The translations under genes and the position numbers were made by a program. A stretch of 23,067 nucleotides of DNA, taken from the NCBI GenBank assembly GCA_900769325.1, contig CAAGGF010000020.1:1-23067 (forward strand), read 5' to 3'. Positions 1 through 7,594 of this stretch are shown in pieces (within the stretch, counting starts at the first letter, position 1; every line of letters starts with the position of its first letter). Source of the stretch: Spirochaetia bacterium. Lineage in GTDB: Bacteria; Spirochaetota; Spirochaetia; Treponematales; Treponemataceae. The notes beneath the pieces were generated by a model. The model did not search any database. It was not told where the DNA came from and was given only the letters and a program-made list of their open reading frames with translations.

Positions 1-37
1 ACTGTTTTTCAAGTGCTTTGTCTACATAAATTTTCAT
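1..37 (-). CDS. Unidentified gene, first 12 codons only
   Basis: An ATG at 35-37 on the minus strand is preceded by an AGGAG ribosome binding site (45-49) seven bases upstream. It opens a frame reading MKIYVDKALEKQ that runs off the left edge of the window. Twelve residues are too few to name a family. The start is well supported by the binding site and by the AT-rich, gene-free sequence upstream of it. Confidence 0.6.
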   Translation of the reverse strand, partial: MKIYVDKALEKQ

Positions 38-187
38 GATTGTACTCCTGTTTGTATTAAAAAAATCTTCATATATTTAAATATCCGAAAATTTTCACTT
101 TCGGCAAAAAAACGGGAAAAAAAGTTTAAAAATTTGTGATTTTTTTTTGATTGGCGTTTGTAATGCCAAGCTGACGGTAGTGCTGTG

Positions 188-279
188 TGTCATGCTGAAC
201 TTGTTTACGCCACAAAGGCATTTGCCTTAAAGAAATTATTTAACGCGGCACTCGCGTGCCTGGGGCATCAGCATCTCAC
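188..279 (+). repeat. REP-like unit interrupted by a 62-bp insert
   Basis: Bases 188-206 read TGTCATGCTGAACTTGTTT and bases 269-279 read CAGCATCTCAC. Joined, they form one unit of the dispersed palindrome family also seen near 8488 and 13511. The 62 bases between (207-268) are foreign to the unit and contain their own hairpin, GGCAC-TCGC-GTGCC at 247-260. The reading as a nested insertion is inferred from comparison with the other copies in this window. Confidence 0.55.
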
Positions 280-305
280 TGACGGTTGTAAAGACCTATA
301 AGTGG

Positions 306-351
306 GATTCTTCGACAGGCTCAGAATGATATTAAACAAGTTCGGAATGAC
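306..351 (-). repeat. Two REP-like units in tandem
   Basis: Bases 306-329 (GATTCTTCGACAGGCTCAGA and four more) and 335-351 (AACAAGTTCGGAATGAC) are, on the minus strand, two variants of the same TCATTC(C/T)GA family. They lie in the same orientation, head to tail. They sit 25 bp from the adenosine deaminase gene remnant at 376-463. Confidence 0.55.
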
Positions 352-375
352 GCTCGCGGGTAAGAGATTCAGAGC

Positions 376-463
376 CTGCAAGGTCTCGGGCGGATTTTAC
401 AGAAACAGAACCGTCAAGATGAAAATGGAGGTCAACAGGGCATTTTTGATTAAAGATAAAGGA
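376..463 (-). pseudogene. Decayed copy of the adenosine deaminase 5' region
   Basis: Bases 376-450 match 4990-5064 inside the adenosine deaminase gene with only 5 mismatches in 75; similarity fades over the next 13 bases. The minus-strand frame is preserved and reads FNQKCPVDLHFHLDGSVSVK and a few residues more, against FNQKCAVDLHLHLDGSVSVK in the intact protein. There is no start codon: stops TGA and TAG lie just upstream in frame. Similarity ends abruptly after the codons for RDLA, where the sequence enters the repeat cluster. This is a remnant of a duplicated or second deaminase gene, not a functional gene. Confidence 0.85.
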
Positions 464-504
464 ATTTGCTGATTTTTTCTATCAAACAATTTATATAATT
501 TCCT

Positions 505-1355
505 CTACTGGTACATCCATTTTTTCCGGATAAAGATGACAAGCGATAATACAATAAGACGGAAAAGTTCTTCTATGGTAACGATAAAATTTATGTCTTT
601 AATAGGAAGGTTCAGAACCCTTGCAGTAAGGAATGCCAAAGGAACTCCAACGCACCACGAGCCTATCATGTCAATGTACATAATATATTTTGTATTACCG
701 CCGAAACAAAGAATATTTCCACCTAAAATCATGTTCATCATCCTGATTGGTGTTGTGAGGGCAAAAATCGTAATCAAATGTCTTGCGGTAGTTTTTACAG
801 AATCTTCAACTTTGAAAAATTTAACATAAGGAAACTGAATTGCAATCATAACGGCACCTGTTATTACTAAAACTACAAGACCGTAAAAAATCAGTTTTTT
901 TGCATACTGATAAGCTTCGTCATATTTTTTATCGCCAATGCTTTTTGCAATCAATATACCCGATGAAGAAGCAAGTCCTGCCGTCATGCTGACAGTTAAT
1001 AATTGAATTGGAGCAAGAATTGTTATTGCCGCATACGCAAGAGTTCCCATATTTCCATAGATAATCGAATAAACATAGTCAATCCATGAAATCGTACCCA
1101 TTACAAGAGGCAGAAGAATACTGAAAAAGCGTTTTACTTCTTTAGATTCAATATGTAAATCAAAAGATGCCCTGTATCCTGTTTGTGGCAGGTAAAAATA
1201 AACATAAAAATACTTATAATGCACGAAATCCACTTAGCAATAATAGTCGCAATTGCAGCACCTTTTGAACCCATTTTCATGAAAAACAATGTCTGTATTG
1301 AAGCAGGAACTGCAATTGCTGCAACTTCAGACACAATTTTTTTTCCTATTTTCAA
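505..1355 (-). pseudogene. MATE-family transporter, frameshifted and internally deleted
   Basis: Two minus-strand frames together make one damaged multidrug/toxin extrusion (MATE) transporter, an inner-membrane cation antiporter family of about 450 residues with 12 helices. The downstream frame (to 505) gives the whole second half: helices 7-12 from FFSILLPLVMGTISW to the charged end IRKKWMYQ, including the IEELFRL helix. The upstream frame (1134-1355) holds MGSKGAAIATIIAKW, which matches the end of helix 5 and start of helix 6. It is fused directly to VPASIQTL, which matches helix 1, so over 100 residues between them are missing. The two frames must switch near 1160-1195. The upstream frame starts with TTG only one base after a GGAG, so its true start is unclear. 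It follows the acetyltransferase gene by about 10 bp. Confidence 0.8.
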
Positions 1356-1367
1356 TCTCCAAAAAAA

Positions 1368-1931
1368 TTAATTAGATTCAGGAAGACGCCTGATTAATAC
1401 AGCGGGATTTCCTGCATATATACCGTTAGATTCCAAGTCGTGCGTTACTACTGAACCTGCTCCAACAATAACATTATCACCGATTGTTACGCCGCCAAGG
1501 ATTACAACGCTTCCGCCAATCCACACATCATTCCCGATTGTTACGGGTTTTCCGTAGGCAAGACCAGTCCGCCTTGTTTCTGCATCAACAGGATGCGATG
1601 CCGTATAAATTGAAGTGTTCGGACCTACAAGAACATTTTTCCCGAAGGAAATTTTACATACATCAAGGAAACAGCAGCCGGAATTCACATAAAAATATTC
1701 ATCTGCTTCAATATTCTGCCCGAATTCGCAGACAAACGGAGATGCGATTGCAAAATTTTTACCGATTTTCCCGAACCATTTTTTTATGATTTTGGCGCGC
1801 TTTTTACTTTTGTAAAACGGAAGTTTATTGTACTTGAATGCAAGTTTTTTTGAACGCATATAGTCTTTTTCAATTTCATTTCCCCAGCCGCAAAAAAGTT
1901 CGCCTGAAAGCATTTTTTCTTTTTCTGTCAT
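1368..1931 (-). CDS. Maltose/galactoside-type O-acetyltransferase
   Basis: This 187-aa protein is a hexapeptide-repeat acetyltransferase of the Maa/LacA family. It transfers acetyl from acetyl-CoA to a sugar hydroxyl in the cytoplasm. The N-terminal MTEKEKMLSGELF is the family's typical opening, followed by left-handed beta-helix repeats such as IGNDVWIGGSVVILGGVTIG. The expected catalytic histidine is H113 in YTASHPVDAE, and the C-terminal GNPAVLIRRL is also typical. I chose the ATG at 1929-1931 because AGGA lies nine bases upstream; an upstream TTG and ATG in the same frame (1940, 1937) sit on or beside that site. It follows the 697-aa gene by 37 bp and probably shares its transcript. The actual sugar acceptor cannot be read from sequence. 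Confidence 0.88.
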   Translation of the reverse strand: MTEKEKMLSGELFCGWGNEIEKDYMRSKKLAFKYNKLPFYKSKKRAKIIKKWFGKIGKNFAIASPFVCEFGQNIEADEYFYVNSGCCFLDVCKISFGKNVLVGPNTSIYTASHPVDAETRRTGLAYGKPVTIGNDVWIGGSVVILGGVTIGDNVIVGAGSVVTHDLESNGIYAGNPAVLIRRLPESN

Positions 1932-1968
1932 TACCATCAATCCTTATTTTATTTACACGGATGCAATT

Positions 1969-4062
1969 TTATTGCTTATCCCTTTCTGCCATAAATTTTA
2001 AATGCTCAAGAGTCGTAGGCGGAACAAGATCCTTAAGCTTATCCCACTGTAAGTTTTTTGCATATTCCCTGACTTTTGTGCCTGAAATTGCATTTCCTGA
2101 AACTTCTTTTCGCGGAATTATCGTAAGGTTCACGCCAAAATTTGGAAGCGATTTTTCAAGTGCTTTATTATATTCGGCGGTAACATAATCAGACGGTTCT
2201 TCGCCTAAAAAACGGTCTGTAATTCCAAAGAACGGAACAAAATAATGCATATAAATGAAAATATCTTTCCAGAAATCAAGCGGTGTTCCTTCCTGAACCA
2301 TATTTTTTCTAAAATAATCAGGCATAGACAAGAACGAAAGGTGAAGGCGGCTTGTCGTTATCACGCGGACGTTTTTAAATTCCTGGCATCCTTTCTTTAC
2401 CATTTCAAATCTGTCCTGGAACGAAATTTCAGATTTGTCTTCCTCTACAACCATTACATAAAGCAAATCAACTTTTTTTGAAGCAAATTCCGTAAGATAT
2501 TTGTGACCTTCTGTAAACGGATTTGCATTCATCGTAATTGCACCGATTTTACAAGGCGATGAATCATTTTTTTTGAATTCGGCATTTTTCCTAAAATATT
2601 CATCAAGTGCCCTCTGGTGGCACGGCGTAAGGAAGAACTGTTTTTCTTCTGCCAGATGAACGGCAAGATGTTTTTCAATGTTATTTTCTGCAATTTTTGG
2701 AAGGACAAGATTTTTCATTATCCTTTCTGCAAGGATTCTGTTTCCTTTTTCCGTAGTATGCATTCTTGAATCGGTGTAGAGCCAGTCAGTTTCATCGTAT
2801 TCAGCAAGAATGTCGTTAGCGGAAAGTCCGTCTTTTCCTGCAAGCGAAAGAATGTCATTTCCAAAAGAATCGAGGACTAAAACTATGTCATCTGAATACA
2901 GAGTTCTTGAAAGAAGTTCCGTAAAATCGTTTTTTGCATCAAGTCCGACTAATACAGGAACGAGTTTATAATCGGAAGCGTTTTCCTTTAGTTTTTCGTA
3001 AAGGATTTCAAACATCCTCTGCCCTTCAAAATTAAAATCTGCACCGATAGTACACGGTCCTACAAGATAAAGCGTTTTTTCGCCGTCTCCCATCTGGCGG
3101 ATATTTGAACGAGATGCCATTTTTACAGAATATTCTGTTGCATTTACGCCGTAAATTGTTTTTTTGTAATAATAATCGCCTACCATAGTCTGAAGAAGGT
3201 CAACTGAATAAAACATTTCGTGAAGGATGCTTTTTGAACAGTCACTTTGCTTATTCTGCGGTTTTAAGTCTTTTGGAGTAAGCCGGCACCAGAGAGTTTT
3301 TACGCTTTCTGAAGAAAGTTTTTTGTATAATTCAGAATAGCATTTTTCTTTATAAATCATATGCGTCGCCCACAAACCTTCAACGGCAGTGTATGTCCAG
3401 TAAGCATTCCGGCTGAAAAAACTGTCATAAGTAAAATTGCTTTCAGTTGCCGGCTCGCAAAGGCTTTTTATTCCAAGATATTCTGTCCATCTTTCATCGT
3501 GCAGAATCATATTTGTGCCGATTTCTGAATTAAGGCAGTAAAGCCTGTAATTTAATTCATTTAATCCGCCTAATTCTACAGTGCCGTTTGAATTTTCCCT
3601 GAGGTATGTTTTGTAAGTTTCCTGCAAGTCCATATTCCGCACATAATCAACCATATCAAGACCAATTCCCGGAATCGGAATATCAATAAAAAAATCCAGA
3701 TATTTTACAGATTCTTTCTCTTGATTTGTTCTCTTTGGAAAAGCATTTTCATTGGAAATAAGCGGAATATAAAAAACGCGTCCTTTTTTCTTGTAAATTT
3801 TTCCCGCCTCATCAAACATTTTGCTTGACGGCATAATAAAGTCTTTATTTATTTCTTTTTCAATAAACTTTGCAACTGCATCTTTTCCAGAAAGTGCACA
3901 GACTTCTTCAAACGAAACGTTTGCATAAAAAGTATTGTTTTTTTTGACTACAATAACGACTTTCAGATTGTCGTAATTGTTCAAATAAAAATTCCGGACA
4001 AAATTTTGCGAAAAATCTTCGTAATTTACTTCAAAAACTTTTTTCTTTTGTATGCAAATCAT
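1969..4062 (-). CDS. SGNH-like domain fused to citrate-lyase-ligase-like nucleotidyltransferase
   Basis: This is a 697-aa protein of unknown overall function. Residues 505-697 match the catalytic domain of citrate lyase ligase (CitC), an HxGH-superfamily nucleotidyltransferase that adenylates acetate. It has MNANPFTEGHKYL with H520, VVEEDKSEISFQDRF, LGEEPSDYVTAEYN and the closing ISGTKVRE (659-666). CitC proper is about half this length and begins with an acetyltransferase domain, which is absent here. Residues about 324-455 look like an SGNH/GDSL-type fold: YLVGPCTIGADF stands where GDS is usual, FGND (401-404) where the block III GxND is usual, and DSRMHTTEKGN (D431, H435) resembles the D-H block. 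Residues 1-323 are not recognised. No citrate lyase gene (citDEF) is in view. The start has GGGAG five bases upstream and lies 19 bp after the deaminase gene. Confidence 0.7.
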   Translation of the reverse strand: MICIQKKKVFEVNYEDFSQNFVRNFYLNNYDNLKVVIVVKKNNTFYANVSFEEVCALSGKDAVAKFIEKEINKDFIMPSSKMFDEAGKIYKKKGRVFYIPLISNENAFPKRTNQEKESVKYLDFFIDIPIPGIGLDMVDYVRNMDLQETYKTYLRENSNGTVELGGLNELNYRLYCLNSEIGTNMILHDERWTEYLGIKSLCEPATESNFTYDSFFSRNAYWTYTAVEGLWATHMIYKEKCYSELYKKLSSESVKTLWCRLTPKDLKPQNKQSDCSKSILHEMFYSVDLLQTMVGDYYYKKTIYGVNATEYSVKMASRSNIRQMGDGEKTLYLVGPCTIGADFNFEGQRMFEILYEKLKENASDYKLVPVLVGLDAKNDFTELLSRTLYSDDIVLVLDSFGNDILSLAGKDGLSANDILAEYDETDWLYTDSRMHTTEKGNRILAERIMKNLVLPKIAENNIEKHLAVHLAEEKQFFLTPCHQRALDEYFRKNAEFKKNDSSPCKIGAITMNANPFTEGHKYLTEFASKKVDLLYVMVVEEDKSEISFQDRFEMVKKGCQEFKNVRVITTSRLHLSFLSMPDYFRKNMVQEGTPLDFWKDIFIYMHYFVPFFGITDRFLGEEPSDYVTAEYNKALEKSLPNFGVNLTIIPRKEVSGNAISGTKVREYAKNLQWDKLKDLVPPTTLEHLKFMAERDKQ

Positions 4063-4081
4063 TTATGCTCCCATAAAACTA

Positions 4082-5197
4082 TTAAAAACAAGCTTCAACA
4101 TTTTTTTTCAACTCATCTTTTTCTTCTTTACTCAAAAATGATGCGTTGACGGAATTTAAAAGAAGTGTTTTTACTTGCTCTTTGGAAAGATTATGACTTT
4201 CTATAAGGTGCTGCATTTCTTTTCTGGCATTTGTTTTTGAAACTGTCATATTGTCTGAATTGACTGTAACTGTTATGCCGGAAGCAATGAGTTTTTCAAT
4301 GGGAAAATCACCGTAATCTTTAAAGATGTTTGTGTTCAAGTTGCTTGTAGGGCAAAGTTCAAGCGGAATTTGTTTTTCTTTAAGGATTTTTAATGTTTTT
4401 TCGCTTTCTATTGAACGAACGCCATGCCCTATTCTTTTTGCACCGAACTCCAGTGCCTTTTCAACGCTTTCTGCTCCCAAAGCTTCTCCTGAATGAATCG
4501 TAAAAGGAACATTATATTCTCTTGCCCTTTCAAAAAGATACGAATACTTTTCATTAGGAAAAAGAGCTTCAGCACCTGCAAGGTCAAGGGCACACACGCC
4601 TTTATTCAGGAATTCTTTTACAAGGCTAACTGTTTCAAGATTTTCATATGAATTGTCTTCTCCACTTCGCATTGCACACAAAATCACATTCGCCTTAAAA
4701 CCGGAATTTTTAACTCCGCGTAAAACAGCTTCTACAACTTGTTTTTGGGTAAGTCCTTTTTTTAAATGAAGCTGCGGGGCAAAGCGGATTTCTGCATAGA
4801 TAAAACCTTCTTCCAGAAGTTCCTTGCAAATGTTATAAGCGCATTTTTCAAGGGATTTTTCACTTTGAAGAAGACTTACAGGAAGAGCGAATTTTTCAAG
4901 ATATTCGTTTAAATCCCGGCAATCATCTCCAACAGAAAGAAGATTTTCAAGTTCTTCATCACTTTTTGGAAGTGAAATTCCTTCTATTTCTGCAAGTTCT
5001 CTGGCGGATTTTACAGAAACAGAACCGTCAAGATGAAGATGAAGGTCAACAGCGCATTTTTGATTAAATACAAAAGAGGTTTTATTCATATTACTTCCTT
5101 TACTTTGACAACTTATTAAAATAACAGAAAAAAACAAAGAGATTAATAATATTTGTTTTATATTACTACAACAAAAATAATTTTTATTTTTTTTCAA
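4082..5197 (-). CDS. add: Adenosine deaminase with optional lipoprotein N-terminus
   Basis: The protein hydrolyses adenosine or deoxyadenosine to inosine. All active-site residues of the family are present: Zn ligands H53 and H55 (DLHLHLDGS), H235 and D315, catalytic E238 (HSGEALG) and H258 (RIGHGVRS). The SDN at 314-316 replaces SDD, as in TDN-type bacterial members. Two starts are plausible. TTG at 5195-5197 with GGAGT five bases upstream gives 371 aa, beginning with a basic, hydrophobic signal and an LISC lipobox (C30). ATG at 5087-5089 (M37) has an even better AAGGAAG four bases upstream and gives a normal 335-aa cytoplasmic enzyme. The gene lies 71 bp after the M13 peptidase and 19 bp before the SGNH/CitC-like gene. 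A broken partial copy lies at 376-463. Confidence 0.93.
   Translation of the reverse strand: MKKNKNYFCCSNIKQILLISLFFSVILISCQSKGSNMNKTSFVFNQKCAVDLHLHLDGSVSVKSARELAEIEGISLPKSDEELENLLSVGDDCRDLNEYLEKFALPVSLLQSEKSLEKCAYNICKELLEEGFIYAEIRFAPQLHLKKGLTQKQVVEAVLRGVKNSGFKANVILCAMRSGEDNSYENLETVSLVKEFLNKGVCALDLAGAEALFPNEKYSYLFERAREYNVPFTIHSGEALGAESVEKALEFGAKRIGHGVRSIESEKTLKILKEKQIPLELCPTSNLNTNIFKDYGDFPIEKLIASGITVTVNSDNMTVSKTNARKEMQHLIESHNLSKEQVKTLLLNSVNASFLSKEEKDELKKNVEACF
5087..5100 (-). promoter_or_regulatory. Internal ribosome binding site and ATG in add
   Basis: AAGGAAG (5094-5100) lies four bases before the ATG at 5087-5089, inside the longer deaminase frame. It would start a leaderless cytoplasmic enzyme at M37 and is a closer Shine-Dalgarno match than the site used by the upstream TTG. 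Confidence 0.7.
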
Positions 5198-5268
5198 AAT
5201 TTACTCCATTTAATTTTACTATAATATTTATTATCATAAGCGGAATTACATCCTGATAATACTATATT

Positions 5269-7434
5269 CTACCACAAAATAATCCTCTGGTCAGGTGAAA
5301 GATAATAAACATCGCCAAAACTTACATCGTAAAGGTTGTACCAGTCGTCCATGTTGCAGACTACACCGCGAATTCTAAATTCATACGGTGAATGTTCGTC
5401 ATTTTCCCAATCTCCTTTATCTGGCATTGCCCAATAGATTGCAAAAGACTGGAAAAATACTTTTCTTTGTTCTATAAGGGCCTCATCTGTCAATTCATCA
5501 ATCTTTTTAGAAAGGAATGTATCATAAGCAACGGTAAAACCGCCTAAATCTGCAAGGTTTTCGTCAAGAGTACGATCACCGCTTACAGCACTTCCGTCAG
5601 AAGAAATTACAAATTGATTGTAAAGACTTTTCATCTGATTCTGTTTTTCTTGATAACGGAGTTTGTCAGAAATTGTCCACCATTCAAAGCGTTTACCATC
5701 AGGGCCGTACTGTGCACCAGTTGAATCAAAAGCGTGGCAAAGTTCGTGTCCGATTGTAGTTGCACCCAAAATTGCATAATTAAAAGCATCGCTTGAATCA
5801 AGTTTTAAAACTTCTTCTTGAAGATTTGGAATATTAATTACCATGGCATTGTTGGATGGATCATAAAATGCATTGTTTACTATAGTATTTTCAGAAAGAA
5901 TATAACAATCACGAAGTCTTTGTTCTATTGATAAATCATTTTGAAAAATTCTTTTTATAAGCATGATTCGGCTTTTTTTCGTTAAATCAGAAATAAACCG
6001 ATAGGCACATTCCCATTCCTGATCTGCCTCTTCTTCAAAAAGAAATTCTTCTGGATAATAATCTGGATAACCGGCAAGGAAAATCATATTTTCTGCTTTT
6101 TCTTTTGCCTTTGCTTTTGTTGTACCACTCATCCATGTATTTTTTTCGATTCGTTTTTTAAAAGTGTCAAGTAAATCTTTACAAAGATTTTTTGTATATT
6201 CTTTGCGCTTTCCATCATTGTCAATTTCTGTTTGGTACGCTTTGAGCAATGAACAATAGAAAGGTGTTTTGTCTAAGTCTATGAATTCTATATCATAACT
6301 ATCATAAACTTTTTTTGCTGCAAGAAAACACAAAAATTCTTTTGCATAGTCAAGCGAAAGTGATATTAAAAGTGGATTTGCATCTGCAGTTTCACAAACC
6401 AAATCAATATGCTTTAAAAATTCTTCACCTCTATCACTTACCAATAAATCAAAATCAGTAATTCCTGTTTCATTTATTATTGATTTTTTAAAAATTGAAT
6501 AAGCTGAATTTTCATCTGTTTTATATTCTGATATTCCTGTTATTAAATATTCATTTTTTAAGGCTTGATAAAATTCACTTGCTTTATCTTTGTCATAATA
6601 TTCATCTCCTAAAGACAAATCAAATTCTGTAATTTTTTCTTTTTCAGGAATGTGTATTATAACGCAAGGTTCCCGCCCGTTAAAAGTCGCTGTAAAATAT
6701 GAATATGATTCATCATTCCACATATACTCGGCAAAAAGTTCATAAAACTCTGACACAGTTGAAACTTCTTTTATTTTATCAATATCTTTTTGTAAGAAAT
6801 CAAGAACAGCTTCAAAATTATCATCATCGTTATTAACAAGTTCTTTATATTTTTTTCCTATTTTAAAAGAAGGCTCGTTTAATTGAGTAATATTAAACAG
6901 TTTCATTTGGAAATCAAGTTTACCTGAAAGACTTTTTATAAATTGCTCTTCCTCTTCAAGTTCATAAAACTTTCCTGCACTGTATTTGTAAAAGTCATCA
7001 CCAGGTTTTACAGATTCGTCAGTCGTCTGCCAGTCGTCAAAAACAAACTGGAATTTTTTTGTTTCAGTATTCGTTCCTCGACCTTCGACCATTTTCCAGA
7101 TTGCGTAAAGAGTCATGTTTTCTTTTACGGTGATAGATTCAGTGTCTTTGTATTCAAATTCATCAGAAAAAGCATCTGGATTTGTGGCCCACCCTGCAAA
7201 CTGACTTCCGTCCGGAGCTTCAAAAGCGTTTTTAGAAAGCTGCTGTTCTTTATTCTGGCTGAATGTCTGGCTTTTCATCGTGCCACTTCCGCCATTTGCA
7301 TCAAACTGAACTGAGTAAGTGTTCAGGTAATAAGTTTTTTCTTCTACAACCTGCTGACAGCCTGTAAAGAAAGTCAGTGTAAGACAACTTGCAATAATCA
7401 TCGTAAAGAATTTTGTAGTAACATTTTTTTGCAT
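5269..7434 (-). CDS. M13-family metallopeptidase lipoprotein with InlB-type repeat
   Basis: This 721-aa zinc endopeptidase belongs to the PepO/neprilysin family. A signal peptide ends in an FTGC lipobox (C26), so it is probably anchored outside the cytoplasm. Residues 40-113 form one InlB B-repeat (VQFDANGGSGTM ... FAGWAT ... LYAIWK), usually a surface binding module. The peptidase follows from about 128 (DDWQTTDESVKPGDDFYKY). It contains NAFY (521-524), the zinc site HELCH (563-567), ENLADLGG with ligand E625, and the C-terminal YLSPDQRIILW, whose final tryptophan is a family hallmark. The family is usually about 630-680 residues, so the extra length equals the repeat. The ATG has GGAG six bases upstream. 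It is the first gene of the minus-strand run ending at 505. Confidence 0.92.
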   Translation of the reverse strand: MQKNVTTKFFTMIIASCLTLTFFTGCQQVVEEKTYYLNTYSVQFDANGGSGTMKSQTFSQNKEQQLSKNAFEAPDGSQFAGWATNPDAFSDEFEYKDTESITVKENMTLYAIWKMVEGRGTNTETKKFQFVFDDWQTTDESVKPGDDFYKYSAGKFYELEEEEQFIKSLSGKLDFQMKLFNITQLNEPSFKIGKKYKELVNNDDDNFEAVLDFLQKDIDKIKEVSTVSEFYELFAEYMWNDESYSYFTATFNGREPCVIIHIPEKEKITEFDLSLGDEYYDKDKASEFYQALKNEYLITGISEYKTDENSAYSIFKKSIINETGITDFDLLVSDRGEEFLKHIDLVCETADANPLLISLSLDYAKEFLCFLAAKKVYDSYDIEFIDLDKTPFYCSLLKAYQTEIDNDGKRKEYTKNLCKDLLDTFKKRIEKNTWMSGTTKAKAKEKAENMIFLAGYPDYYPEEFLFEEEADQEWECAYRFISDLTKKSRIMLIKRIFQNDLSIEQRLRDCYILSENTIVNNAFYDPSNNAMVINIPNLQEEVLKLDSSDAFNYAILGATTIGHELCHAFDSTGAQYGPDGKRFEWWTISDKLRYQEKQNQMKSLYNQFVISSDGSAVSGDRTLDENLADLGGFTVAYDTFLSKKIDELTDEALIEQRKVFFQSFAIYWAMPDKGDWENDEHSPYEFRIRGVVCNMDDWYNLYDVSFGDVYYLSPDQRIILW

Positions 7435-7594
7435 AGTTTACTCCAAATAAAAATGATATTAATAAAGTTGGCTGAACAAATATTGCCAAAATAATTCTTA
7501 ATCTAATTTTTATGCACATTCGCAGAAAAATGATTTGAAATACATATTTCCATTAGAATGTGTATTTGTTAGAAATTGTAAACCAATCTTGTAA

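Larger units (their letters stand above)
38..504. other. 467-bp gene-free stretch: leader, repeat cluster, gene remnant
   Basis: No intact coding region is supported here. Bases 50-187 are very AT-rich and should hold the promoter of the gene starting at 37; a 6-bp inverted repeat CCGAAA/TTTCGG (85-90 and 99-104) is the only structure I see in that part. Bases 188-351 hold a cluster of short palindromic repeat units, and 376-463 hold a decayed copy of part of the adenosine deaminase gene. These are listed separately. Confidence 0.7.

Noticed and set aside
165..183. TTGGC/GCCAA inverted repeat as terminator of the broken MATE gene
   Set aside because: The stem is 5 bp and no T run follows it on the minus strand; the poly-T is on the other side.
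7301..7519. Minus-strand 72-codon frame overlapping the M13 peptidase start
   Set aside because: It overlaps the signal peptide of a clear gene in another frame and has no ribosome binding site.
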